Source: Butyrivibrio sp. INlla14 (GTDB lineage Bacteria; Bacillota; Clostridia; Lachnospirales; Lachnospiraceae). Taken from it: 64,000 nt of DNA. The translations under genes were made by a program, and so were the position numbers. This document shows positions 54,430-62,295 of this stretch, one piece after another (position 1 is the stretch's first letter; each line of letters opens with the position of its first letter). Below the pieces are notes generated by a model. It was not told the DNA's origin and ran no database searches. It saw nothing but the letters and a program-made list of their open reading frames with translations. The DNA is taken from the NCBI RefSeq assembly GCF_900102515.1, contig NZ_FMVS01000003.1, positions 62,001-126,000 of the forward strand, written 5' to 3'.

Positions 54430-54568
54430 CGCCTACCTCCAAACTCATTAGATACAATTAAATTTTGCCAAGATTATTACATATAAATTTTATCATATCC
54501 TGAGTTTGAAAACATTTATTTTCTTGTTCTGTTTTGACTTATTTCTGCCTGAACAATTAACCGTGTAT

Positions 54569-55696
54569 TTATTCCCAGTTAAGCTTAGTCTTAAGATAAT
54601 CCACAAGCTCTTTTGAAGCATTTTCATGTGACTTTCTGCCAGGGTGCATATGAGAACCATAGGTGTCCATTTTTGTGTTTGGAAGCTGGAAAAAGGCTAT
54701 ATTTTGATCGTTAGTTTTTTCTTTATACCTGTTCATTCCCTCTGTGATAACAAGGTTAAGATCGCAGCCCAGCATTCCATAGCACCATACAATATGTGCC
54801 TTTGGACTGTGCTTTCTAAGCATTGTAAGGAAGTTCTCTACAGCGCCTACAATCTTAAGCTCATCTTCTCTGTTTCTGGAACCATCTGGATTTCTTCTCA
54901 TCTTGTAGGTCTTGCCATCATCAGGATTTACAAACTCAGCCTGGTCAAAAGAAGTTGCATCATTAGTTCCAAGGTTGACAATAATAGCATCTGGCTGCCA
55001 ACTGTCAAAGTCATACTCATCAGCTGCTCCAAGGGCTTTGTTCCTATCACCATTTGCAAGTCCGCAAACCTTCTCGTATACAGAAGGAAGATTATGTCTT
55101 ACGTCATTGTCCCATCCAACGAATACTCCCCATCCGCCCTGGGATATAAGGTGGTAATCTGCAGAAAGAGCCTTAGCTGTCATTGTGGCATAGTTAACTG
55201 AAGCACTCATGTACATTGCAATCCAGTCAACATCTTCAAAAGCTCCGTAGCTTCCTTCTCCAGAAGTTATGCTGTCACCAATAAATTCAAGCTTTCTTTC
55301 ATATTTAGGAACGCTCTTGAACTCTCCGTTGAGCTTAAATCCTTTTACCAAGAGGTTTACAACCTCGTCATCATTCATGGCCTGAAGTTCTCTGTAGATT
55401 CTGACTCTTTTAGAAGCGGCTGGATCCATGCTTCTAAATAGGCAAATACTGTGCTCTCCTGGAAGAAGCATCTGTCTAGCTATAAAGGCACCGTTTATTT
55501 CTACAGCCACCCACATTTCCTGAAAATCAGACTCTGTTTCAAGCTCTATCCAAAGTTCAGAGCCTGTTACAACAACCTCTACACCTCCGCCATTAAAGAA
55601 GATGGGAAGTGGCTGGCGCTGCTTCCCCATCCTTCCAAGTATGTGAATATTTTCTGCAGGTATATCTTTTATCTCAACGTATCTTAATTCACTCAT
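54569..55696 (-). CDS. CE2-like SGNH carbohydrate esterase
   Basis: A 375-residue protein without a signal peptide. The N-terminal jelly-roll domain (about 1-128) and C-terminal SGNH hydrolase domain match carbohydrate esterase family 2, which removes acetyl groups from hemicellulose sugars. Catalytic S142 is in FIGDSITSGEG, the oxyanion Asn block is IVNLGTNDAT, and the catalytic His is H351 in SHMHPG. As the protein appears cytosolic, it probably works on imported acetylated oligosaccharides. It is upstream of the aldo/keto reductase gene by 139 bases with no clear terminator. Confidence 0.85.
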   Translation of the reverse strand: MSELRYVEIKDIPAENIHILGRMGKQRQPLPIFFNGGGVEVVVTGSELWIELETESDFQEMWVAVEINGAFIARQMLLPGEHSICLFRSMDPAASKRVRIYRELQAMNDDEVVNLLVKGFKLNGEFKSVPKYERKLEFIGDSITSGEGSYGAFEDVDWIAMYMSASVNYATMTAKALSADYHLISQGGWGVFVGWDNDVRHNLPSVYEKVCGLANGDRNKALGAADEYDFDSWQPDAIIVNLGTNDATSFDQAEFVNPDDGKTYKMRRNPDGSRNREDELKIVGAVENFLTMLRKHSPKAHIVWCYGMLGCDLNLVITEGMNRYKEKTNDQNIAFFQLPNTKMDTYGSHMHPGRKSHENASKELVDYLKTKLNWE

Positions 55697-55731
55697 TTTT
55701 TAGCTCCCCGATTTTATTTTTATTCTAAATT

Positions 55732-55759
55732 GAGCTAATAGCGTGGTGGCTATTAGCTC
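55732..55759 (-). terminator. Hairpin between the membrane protein and esterase genes
   Basis: A perfect 10-base stem (55732-55741 with 55750-55759, GAGCTAATAG type) with an eight-base loop. The T tract is poor on both strands, so termination efficiency is uncertain. Confidence 0.5.
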
Positions 55760-55793
55760 TAAATAATTATCTTTAATTCTATATAATTCTATC

Positions 55794-56756
55794 TTAATTC
55801 TGAGGTGCCTCAGTACTCTGCTGAATTGGCTTGCCAGTTACTGGGTCAAATTTATATCCGCTATTTACAGGCTGCGCTGGAGTCACTTCTGACTGTACAG
55901 GCTGTGGAGCAATTGGCTGAGCTGGAGTTACTTCTGGTTGTGCTGCCTGGAATTGCAGATTAGGCTGAAATGGCTGTGGCTGCTGCACAAACTGCTGTGG
56001 CTGTGGATTTGGCTGCATTGTAGGTTGTGGCTGTACTGGCGCTGCCTGTGCTGGAACTACAGTTTCTCCAGCCTTAAGCGCCATACCATAGCACCAGATC
56101 ACCATAAGTGAACGCTTAAGTGCATCAAATACTGTTGTAATGATAAGATCATCAGTATATAAATCAATAGTAAATGCAAATCTAATTACAAAACAGAGCG
56201 CAGCTATTACTGCTGGGATCATTCCAAAAAGAATTGCTTTCTTTCTGTTCTTGATAACTCCAAAAGTTGTGAGAACGCAAAATACCAGAACAGCTACATA
56301 AACAAAAACATTTCCAAAATATTCAACAAAGCTATCAGCTTTCATGTATTTGGTTGGGTATCCTAATACCTTGGAAAATTCCGTAACTAACACGTAAACA
56401 CTGTAAGCAGCTGGAAGTAGTGATAAAAGAAGGCTGAGCCAATTCTTCTTGGTACGCTCAACTATCATTATCATGAGCATAAGTGCAATTGCCAGCTCTA
56501 CAAGCCATCCACCAATCACCAAACCAATAATTGACTTGTCATCCTTAAATGATGGAATCAGTTGAATGATATAAAAGATTTTTGTTCCAAGAAAAATTAC
56601 TGCAAATATTCCTACTAAAATTTTGCTAAGAACCACTGAATCCTTTTTTATAATCTTAGCAATAAGTGTTGCAATTCCGCATACTGCAAGAACTGCAGCA
56701 AAGGTGATAAGAAGCACAAGCAGTGCTATTCCATATTCCTTGCTAAAAATATTCAT
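55794..56756 (-). CDS. Seven-helix membrane protein with Pro/Gln-rich tail
   Basis: I do not recognise a family. The 320-residue protein has about seven membrane helices in its first 235 residues (for example ALLVLLITFAAVLAV near the start, SIIGLVIGGWLVELAI, VFVYVAVLVFCVLTTFGVI), then a Pro/Gln-rich tail with the repeat EVTPAQP (twice) and an end YKFDPVTGKPIQ. That last motif is often seen at ends of membrane proteins with zinc-ribbon or flexible tails in this family of bacteria. Single gene; function unknown. Confidence 0.7.
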   Translation of the reverse strand: MNIFSKEYGIALLVLLITFAAVLAVCGIATLIAKIIKKDSVVLSKILVGIFAVIFLGTKIFYIIQLIPSFKDDKSIIGLVIGGWLVELAIALMLMIMIVERTKKNWLSLLLSLLPAAYSVYVLVTEFSKVLGYPTKYMKADSFVEYFGNVFVYVAVLVFCVLTTFGVIKNRKKAILFGMIPAVIAALCFVIRFAFTIDLYTDDLIITTVFDALKRSLMVIWCYGMALKAGETVVPAQAAPVQPQPTMQPNPQPQQFVQQPQPFQPNLQFQAAQPEVTPAQPIAPQPVQSEVTPAQPVNSGYKFDPVTGKPIQQSTEAPQN

Positions 56757-56853
56757 TTCAAAAACCCTCCAACAAAACGTTTTCTTTCAATTGCAAAAAG
56801 ATTATATCACTTCTCCCCAATAAATTGTTATATTTGAGAAAAAAGTTCTATAT

Positions 56854-59181
56854 TTAGTGCTGAAGTTTAATCGATATTTCCTCAGCAGTACTATCTCCTT
56901 GAAGTATACAAAGTTCTTTTTTTCCGTCCGTATACCAGGAAAAATATTTTTCGAAGTCTTCCTGTGAGCAGTCTACAATCTCAGGTTCAAATCCGGTGAA
57001 GGCACTGTCTCTTTTGTAGGTGTAACTATACACTCCATCGCTGCCTTTTTTTCCATACTTCCAAAGTTCTCCGTATAGATATCTTCCCTCTACATATATT
57101 CGATAGTAGCAGGTGTCCTCTGTCCCCGCATTTTCATCACGAATAGTATAACTAAAGAGGTTATCTCCCGGATAATAGGAAAGAGTACCCTCACCGTAAT
57201 CTTTGTAGGACTGATCTTCCAGAATTGCTATGCTACTTCCATTTTCCATCCTATATAAAGAAAAACGCTCTCCAGGAATTTCTGCAAGAAGCTCCGGCGT
57301 TTCTTCATCCGTCACATAAACCAGAGCAAATCTTGCTTTATCTCCATTTTTGTCAGTATATCTCTTTATATCTGCAAGATATGCATCTCTATAATCTGTA
57401 TAGCCGTAATTATCATTATCAATAGCCGCTACTAGCTCACTGTATGTCATGTCTCCACATAAGAACTTAGTTGCATTAGAAGAACACGCCATCAGATAAC
57501 TGCTTAGTAGGATGTTGTATTCAGACTCTGTAATCTCAACCTTTTCTCCATCAACGTATTTGAAGTACCCTGGTTCTCCCCAGTCATCATCTGTAGCATT
57601 GACACCATAGTAATAGAGAACCGTCTCCATTTTATGAGTTTCTTCGTTGAGTTTTAAATAAGTATCGTAATATGCTGAGCCAGCTCCGTCCTGGTCAAAG
57701 TTTTCAATCAGTGCTGCCCTCTCATAGTACTCATAGCCTGCATTTCCTCCTGCTCCATATCCCCAGTCGGAAATAATAGGATACACTTTTCCATCCTTAA
57801 ACTGATAAACAGATACGCTATAACCGTTATTTCCTGCTACTAACTCAGGAATGTCATCCTCGTCAAAATAGATCAGACTGAATCTTCCGTTATTTAATGT
57901 TCCATCGCTACTGCTTGAACCACTATAATTACGAGCAGTATACTTAAACGCCTCTTTGTAATCCGAAAATCCTTCACTATCATGACCATCTGTAAGATAA
58001 GCTAATACTTCGTTCGCATCTGGATTTTCAAGTGTATACGAAACATGCCGGGAAAGGCCAAAGTCACATAGATAATATCCATTTGAATTATATCCTTCAT
58101 CCCAATAGTATAGCTTTACATCATGACCTCCGACTCTATCTGTAATGACTATAAGATCTGTTTTCCCATCCAGGTCATAATCGGCGGCCAGTACTTCATC
58201 TACAGTTTTGATAAAGCCAAGATTACCTTTATCTTCATAAAGGTCTATCCAGTCATAAACTTCATTCTCCTGAATAAGCGCTATAGAAAAGCTATGAGTT
58301 CCTGTTGGCTTTTTTGTCTTTTTATCTATAACTTTCTCATCATCATAGACGGCAAAAGAAACCTCCCCATCAAACATAGATATTTTCGAGGGAATTACCT
58401 TGACTGCCCCTTCTTCCCAGTGAATCTCGTTTGAAAGTACCTGGTATCCCGCCTCACCTTTTATAAGATGAATTTCAGAAACGGCCTGGTGATAATTTGT
58501 ATAGGCATAGCTCTTGGTCTTAAGTATGATGTTTCCGTCACTTTCAGTTACGTCTGTACAAATAAATTTGTACTGTGGTATTCCGTTATACTTATAATCT
58601 GCTGTACGTAAAAAGCTGACATCGCAGTACCATAAGGTATCTTTTCCACCTCTGTACCATACATTTTCCTTCTTGGCCGCTGCCTCTTTTGTAAGTTCAT
58701 AGGCTGTTCCAACTTTTGCCTCTGTATATGCCCTTATTTCTTCGTCAGTGATAACAAAGACGCCCTTTTTAAGCTCCTCTTTCTCAGCTAGCTCAAGGTA
58801 TTCATTTCTGTTCACTGGTGGCATTTTTTCTAGTGGTGTTCCAAGGTATCCCCTCATAACCGCTTCATACAATGCATCCTCCCAACAAATGTCCTCTGAT
58901 GTCGAGAAGGTGTCTAGCAAAAAACTATAGTTTTCTGGCTCATCAATCCAGGTCTGCATCTGCTTTAATAGTTCTTTATTCTCATCTACCGTGAATGCCT
59001 CAGAGGCTACATCATCTTCGTCTAATGAAACTGATATAGTAGAGTAGCTTTCTGTCGGAGTATTGGACGCTTCTTCAGCACTACTACCTTTTGTTCCATT
59101 ACATCCTGTAAGGAATACTGATAGCGCCAATCCAATCATCCACGCATTTTTCCACATTTTCCTATATATCATATCTGCCAT
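56854..59181 (-). CDS. Large lipoprotein of unknown function with FG-GAP-like segments
   Basis: A 775-residue lipoprotein (lipobox LSVFLTGCNG). The N-terminal half has a helical segment (about 55-150) and a beta-rich region with LAADYDLDGKTDLIVI, a calcium-type FG-GAP/VCBS-like loop. Two further related segments, FSLIYFDEDDIPELVAG and FALVYVTDEETPELLAE, repeat the pattern, suggesting a beta-propeller-like or repeated module structure. I recognise no enzyme signature. ATG at 59181 overlaps a GGGGG ribosome-site-like run; the in-frame ATG at 59172 is better spaced from it and may be the real start. Confidence 0.7.
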   Translation of the reverse strand: MADMIYRKMWKNAWMIGLALSVFLTGCNGTKGSSAEEASNTPTESYSTISVSLDEDDVASEAFTVDENKELLKQMQTWIDEPENYSFLLDTFSTSEDICWEDALYEAVMRGYLGTPLEKMPPVNRNEYLELAEKEELKKGVFVITDEEIRAYTEAKVGTAYELTKEAAAKKENVWYRGGKDTLWYCDVSFLRTADYKYNGIPQYKFICTDVTESDGNIILKTKSYAYTNYHQAVSEIHLIKGEAGYQVLSNEIHWEEGAVKVIPSKISMFDGEVSFAVYDDEKVIDKKTKKPTGTHSFSIALIQENEVYDWIDLYEDKGNLGFIKTVDEVLAADYDLDGKTDLIVITDRVGGHDVKLYYWDEGYNSNGYYLCDFGLSRHVSYTLENPDANEVLAYLTDGHDSEGFSDYKEAFKYTARNYSGSSSSDGTLNNGRFSLIYFDEDDIPELVAGNNGYSVSVYQFKDGKVYPIISDWGYGAGGNAGYEYYERAALIENFDQDGAGSAYYDTYLKLNEETHKMETVLYYYGVNATDDDWGEPGYFKYVDGEKVEITESEYNILLSSYLMACSSNATKFLCGDMTYSELVAAIDNDNYGYTDYRDAYLADIKRYTDKNGDKARFALVYVTDEETPELLAEIPGERFSLYRMENGSSIAILEDQSYKDYGEGTLSYYPGDNLFSYTIRDENAGTEDTCYYRIYVEGRYLYGELWKYGKKGSDGVYSYTYKRDSAFTGFEPEIVDCSQEDFEKYFSWYTDGKKELCILQGDSTAEEISIKLQH

Positions 59182-59316
59182 CCCCCGCTAGTTTATATTT
59201 GATAAATTATCTACTTAAACTCCACTCACTAACATAACAAATGTGGAGAGCATATTATTGCATTGTAAAAAAAAAGAGCCTGAACGAATGGATAATATTC
59301 ACTTTGTAAAATATTT

Positions 59317-59346
59317 TTGCCACACAACAATTCTTATTCGTATATA
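59317..59346 (+). promoter_or_regulatory. Promoter candidate for a short plus-strand transcript
   Basis: TTGCCA (59317-59322) and TATATA (59341-59346), spacing 18. A start near 59353 would read into AAAGGAG and the short TGA-interrupted frame, ending at the 22-base-stem terminator. Confidence 0.45.
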
Positions 59347-59381
59347 TAGTCAGCAAACAAAAATTGCAAAGGAGATTATTC

Positions 59382-59492
59382 TTGGGTCATTCAGTTCAAA
59401 CAAATGAAACTTGATATTCTAAGAGAGACAAGAGAAGACTTGAGGGTATTAGGTCTCGAATGGCTGCTTATGAAAATGAACAGGCAGAATGA
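59382..59492 (+). pseudogene. 36-codon reading frame interrupted by an in-frame TGA
   Basis: TTG 59382 follows AAAGGAG closely and opens ten codons ending in QTNET, then TGA at 59412. Continuing in the same frame gives YSKRDKRRLEGIRSRM and AAYENEQAE before TGA at 59490. The charged, helix-like continuation looks protein-like rather than random, so this may be a small gene with a nonsense mutation, or the remnant of a mobile-element gene. I do not recognise it. Confidence 0.35.
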
Positions 59493-59582
59493 GAAATTGT
59501 CACCCAGTGTCACCCACTTGGGACTACCGCCATGCGCGAACGAAGGAAGCAGAGCTTCCTTCTCCGCGGGCTGTCGCCCTAT

Positions 59583-59648
59583 AAAAAAGGATACATAAAA
59601 GCTCTCGCGTGAGGTAAACTCCCGTCGAGCTTTTATGTATCCTTTTTT
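59583..59648. terminator. Very strong bidirectional terminator, 22-base perfect stem
   Basis: Arms 59583-59604 and 59627-59648 are perfectly complementary over 22 bases (start AAAAAAGGATAC), with a 22-base loop. T6 lies on each strand. It is 24 bases beyond the 3' end of the tRNA-Arg fragment, so it was probably the terminator of the original tRNA gene. Confidence 0.92.
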
Positions 59649-59671
59649 GCATGGCTTGTAGCCTTCGCGAG

Positions 59672-59713
59672 TGTTCCCGATGCGATTCGAACGCACGACC
59701 TTTCGCTTAGGAG
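59672..59713 (-). other. 3' fragment of tRNA-Arg(CCT): probable attachment site
   Basis: On the minus strand the 42 bases match a tRNA 3' half: anticodon loop CTCCTAA (anticodon CCT), anticodon 3' stem GCGAA, variable loop AGGTC, T arm GTGCG-TTCGAAT-CGCAT, acceptor strand CGGGAAC and discriminator A. Before the anticodon loop the sequence no longer pairs (expected TTCGC is absent), so homology stops at the anticodon loop. This is typical of a tyrosine-integrase target, where the element carries or leaves a copied tRNA end. The orientation puts the element to the right, with the intact tRNA expected at its far end. Confidence 0.75.
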
Positions 59714-59719
59714 AAGAAA

Positions 59720-59793
59720 GCTCACTCATAAAATGTAGAAAGGGAGCGCCTTTCCATACCACCATTTTGAAAACTCACTCAGTTACTCACTCA
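59720..59793. repeat. Three ACTCACTCA-type repeats beside the attachment site
   Basis: Copies lie at 59720-59728 (GCTCACTCA), 59773-59781 and 59785-59793 (both ACTCACTCA). They are on the element side of the tRNA fragment. Short direct repeats at this distance resemble arm-type sites of tyrosine recombinases. The rest of 59,794-59,861 shows nothing further. Confidence 0.6.
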
Positions 59794-59861
59794 CCCGAAC
59801 AAGAAGCCGGAAACTTGCTATCAATTACTTTTTCTATAAGGTACACCCATTATACAATAAA

Positions 59862-60428
59862 TCAATTATGAATTGTCCAATAATCTTTATATGCGTAGTG
59901 GTCTATTGTTCCAACTAAGAATTTTTCGGATTTTCTGAATCCATAATCTGAGAAAGCTTCGATTCTTTCGACAGCATAGATTGGAACTTTTGATATTATT
60001 TCTTCACACTCAAACATTTCATATGCTGGTGGCACAATTGCATCAAGGACATTTTTTATGAGAGATGATTTCTCATAGTCACTGCCAAGATCAATTCTTA
60101 ATACGCCAACTCCATTAAAATCATCATCTGCACATCTGTGGAACAATTCTACAGATCCGATAATGTTTGAAGAGATTTTTTCCACGATTACCCATCTTAC
60201 AAACCACTTCTTCTGATATGAATCCAGCCAAAAATCAATTGCTGAATCCATCCTTTCTTTTGTAGGATAATAGAAATTATCACCATGACAATTATCGCTA
60301 TTGAAAAATGGTAATGCGTTTTTGTCACTGTAAATCTTTAATAGTTGTCCTGCATCTTCTTTACAAGCAAATCTTAGCAAAACTTTGTCCGTCTCTATAT
60401 CTGGACATTTTTCATAAACATCATTCAT
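59862..60428 (-). CDS. GNAT-family N-acetyltransferase
   Basis: A 188-residue protein with the RimJ/RimL-like acetyltransferase layout: ETDKVLLRFACKEDAGQLLKIY near the start, RWVIVEKISSNIIGSVELF, and the late AFSDYGFRKSEKF segment. It uses acetyl-CoA; the acceptor is unknown. The acetyl-CoA loop is degenerate (DLGSDYEKSSL). I prefer ATG 60428, with GGAG nine bases upstream; an ATG at 60443 is also possible. It starts just after the adenosine-deaminase-like gene and is the leftmost gene of the presumed element. Confidence 0.8.
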   Translation of the reverse strand: MNDVYEKCPDIETDKVLLRFACKEDAGQLLKIYSDKNALPFFNSDNCHGDNFYYPTKERMDSAIDFWLDSYQKKWFVRWVIVEKISSNIIGSVELFHRCADDDFNGVGVLRIDLGSDYEKSSLIKNVLDAIVPPAYEMFECEEIISKVPIYAVERIEAFSDYGFRKSEKFLVGTIDHYAYKDYWTIHN

Positions 60429-60445
60429 AACGAATTTCTCCATTT

Positions 60446-61390
60446 CTATATCTTTTTTAGCCCATTCATTCGTATATCTTCCAGCTCCTGCGCATTCAAG
60501 CAACCACTTTGGTACAAACGCAAGTATTCTTTAGATACATCTGAATCAAATATTAGAACATCATCAGAATTGATAGTTACATCAACACCGCTCCGATATA
60601 ATTCTGCAATGGGGTGCGCCTTCAAGTCTTTAACCCTACCAAGAAGATAATTACTAGAAGGAGTAATGTTCAACCGGATATGATTATCTGCTAAAAAGCG
60701 AACAACAGATGGATTATCCACTGCTGCAATTCCGTGTTGCACCTCATCTAGTTCAAGATATTCCACAGCACGACGTACATCATCAGCAGTGCCCCATTCA
60801 CCTACATGGGCTTTTAACTTAAGTCCTTCCGCTTTTGCACGTCTGTAGATTGACTTAAAATTCTCAATTGGTTGTGCCAGTTCATCTCCATAAAGGTCAA
60901 TGGAATAAAACGCTTTGCAGCCCAAAAAATGAGAAAGACAATCTTCCAAATAAGCTATATCACAATGCCTGGACATTCCAATCTGTAATCTAAGTTCTAT
61001 CTCTGGCGCAATATCCTTATGCGTTGTTTCAAATACCTCCACAAGCTCTTCGATATTTCCATGAAAAAATTCGCCTAGCCCCCAGACATCTTCTCCAATT
61101 TCTAATATAGAAACACCATCCTCTTTAGCTTGCTCAAAAGTCGCTCTTATCAATATTCTACGACCTTCAGGTGAGTTAAAATAATCACCTATGTTTTTTG
61201 AATTCCATGCATGCATTTCATCCATGGATTGGAGAGGCTTTTTAATCGGCTGAATATCCCTTCCTGTGTATTCTTTCAAATAATTTCTGCTCCCTCCAAG
61301 CACAAAGTGATTGTGCAAGTCAGACTTAGGTAGCCTGCGGATTGCATTTAGATTTTCCTGTTCCAATGCCTCTATAAATTCAGTATTCAT
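60446..61390 (-). CDS. Adenosine-deaminase-like amidohydrolase
   Basis: About 314 residues of the metal-dependent amidohydrolase fold. The opening metal motif is LPKSDLHNHFVLGG, followed by KAHVGEWG (His and Glu), EVQHGIAAVDNP and NSDDVLIFD with the metal-binding Asp. Adenosine deaminases convert adenosine to inosine; this divergent copy may act on another nucleoside. It ends shortly after NAQELEDIRMNGLKKI, earlier than most family members, and its stop follows an A6 run, so a shortened C-terminus is possible. ATG 61390 is favoured by an upstream GAGG at long spacing; the frame is open to 61411. Confidence 0.82.
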   Translation of the reverse strand: MNTEFIEALEQENLNAIRRLPKSDLHNHFVLGGSRNYLKEYTGRDIQPIKKPLQSMDEMHAWNSKNIGDYFNSPEGRRILIRATFEQAKEDGVSILEIGEDVWGLGEFFHGNIEELVEVFETTHKDIAPEIELRLQIGMSRHCDIAYLEDCLSHFLGCKAFYSIDLYGDELAQPIENFKSIYRRAKAEGLKLKAHVGEWGTADDVRRAVEYLELDEVQHGIAAVDNPSVVRFLADNHIRLNITPSSNYLLGRVKDLKAHPIAELYRSGVDVTINSDDVLIFDSDVSKEYLRLYQSGCLNAQELEDIRMNGLKKI

Positions 61391-61455
61391 ATATGTATTC
61401 AACCTCATCAAGTCTAACTACTAAGAATTTCTTAGTACTTCGATAATTTACTACT

Positions 61456-62295
61456 TCATTTATGAAGTAGTATGTTTTTTCCTATAATTATGGCCTTCGA
61501 GTCATTTCCATGTCCAATTTCTCTTGTGCTTGCAACAGGAAGAGTATTATTTATATGCATTTTAAGAAGATCAAATACAGAGAGCTCCAAATCTGCTTTT
61601 TCATATTCTGTAAAAGTTCCCAGCAAGACACCAGCAACCTGATCAAAAACACCCATTTGCTCAAGTTGTGAAAATAAAGTAGCTATCTGCCCTGATTCAC
61701 CACCTAATGATTCTAATAGTAGAATCTTGCCGTTCAAATCTGGCCAATACTTAGTGCCAGCAAGCTTTAATAGGCATCTTATATTTCCACCCACGATAAT
61801 GCCTTCCATTTGATTTCCCTGAATAAAGTCATAATTAAAATCAAGTAGCTCAGATTCCTTTCCAGACAAGTAGCTAGAAAATCTCTTTTGCTGTAAATCA
61901 GATTTGGAATATACCATATTTTTTATTTGATATAAAACGGATGACTTTCCGGTCATTGCAAAAATAGCATTTATCACTGTAGTAAGATCACTATATCCCC
62001 AAAACATCTTATCAGACTTGGCAATCAAATCATAATCTAGATATTTGAGTATCCCATTAGCCAAATCACCACCGGATATATCATAAATTGCATCAATGGA
62101 ATCATCTGTCCAAAACTTCATTAAGTCCGCAGCTCTTTCCTCATCTGTACCACTAAATTCGTCTGTTTTTGACATTATATGTAGTGACAAAACCGCTTCA
62201 ATCCCCATTATGTTCAGAACATCTACAAGCTGTTCATTCTGCTCTTTCCACTCTTTTCTCTGCCCATTTGAACAAGCTACAATTCCCGCCTTCAT
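61456..62295 (-). CDS. S66-family LD-carboxypeptidase (MccF-like)
   Basis: A 279-residue serine peptidase of family S66. The catalytic Ser is S102 in WGYSDLTTVINA, with Glu in LLLESLGGESG and His in TREIGHGNDSK. Family members cut L-D bonds in peptidoglycan peptides, while MccF-type members inactivate the antibiotic microcin C by amide cleavage. No signal peptide, so an MccF-like or recycling role inside the cell fits. Shorter than typical (about 300-350). It overlaps the upstream unknown gene by four bases. Confidence 0.85.
   Translation of the reverse strand: MKAGIVACSNGQRKEWKEQNEQLVDVLNIMGIEAVLSLHIMSKTDEFSGTDEERAADLMKFWTDDSIDAIYDISGGDLANGILKYLDYDLIAKSDKMFWGYSDLTTVINAIFAMTGKSSVLYQIKNMVYSKSDLQQKRFSSYLSGKESELLDFNYDFIQGNQMEGIIVGGNIRCLLKLAGTKYWPDLNGKILLLESLGGESGQIATLFSQLEQMGVFDQVAGVLLGTFTEYEKADLELSVFDLLKMHINNTLPVASTREIGHGNDSKAIIIGKNILLHK

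Larger units (their letters stand above)
59353..59650 (+). ncRNA. Possible structured RNA left of the attachment site
   Basis: A roughly 300-base transcript is predicted from a promoter to a strong terminator. Its 3' half holds four consecutive hairpins: CCCAGTG/CACTTGGG (59503-59522), GAAGGAAGC/GCTTCCTTC with outer CGCG pairs (59535-59568), GGGC/GCCC (59568-59579) and the terminator. No family recognised; the structures could instead simply be terminators. Confidence 0.3.

Noticed and set aside
59412..59414. TGA as a selenocysteine codon
   Set aside because: No conserved partner cysteine motif and no recognisable selenocysteine insertion structure right after it; a nonsense mutation is simpler.
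59391..59765. Minus-strand 124-residue frame across the tRNA fragment
   Set aside because: It runs through the 22-base terminator stem, the hairpin series and the tRNA remnant, which explain the sequence; no start signal.
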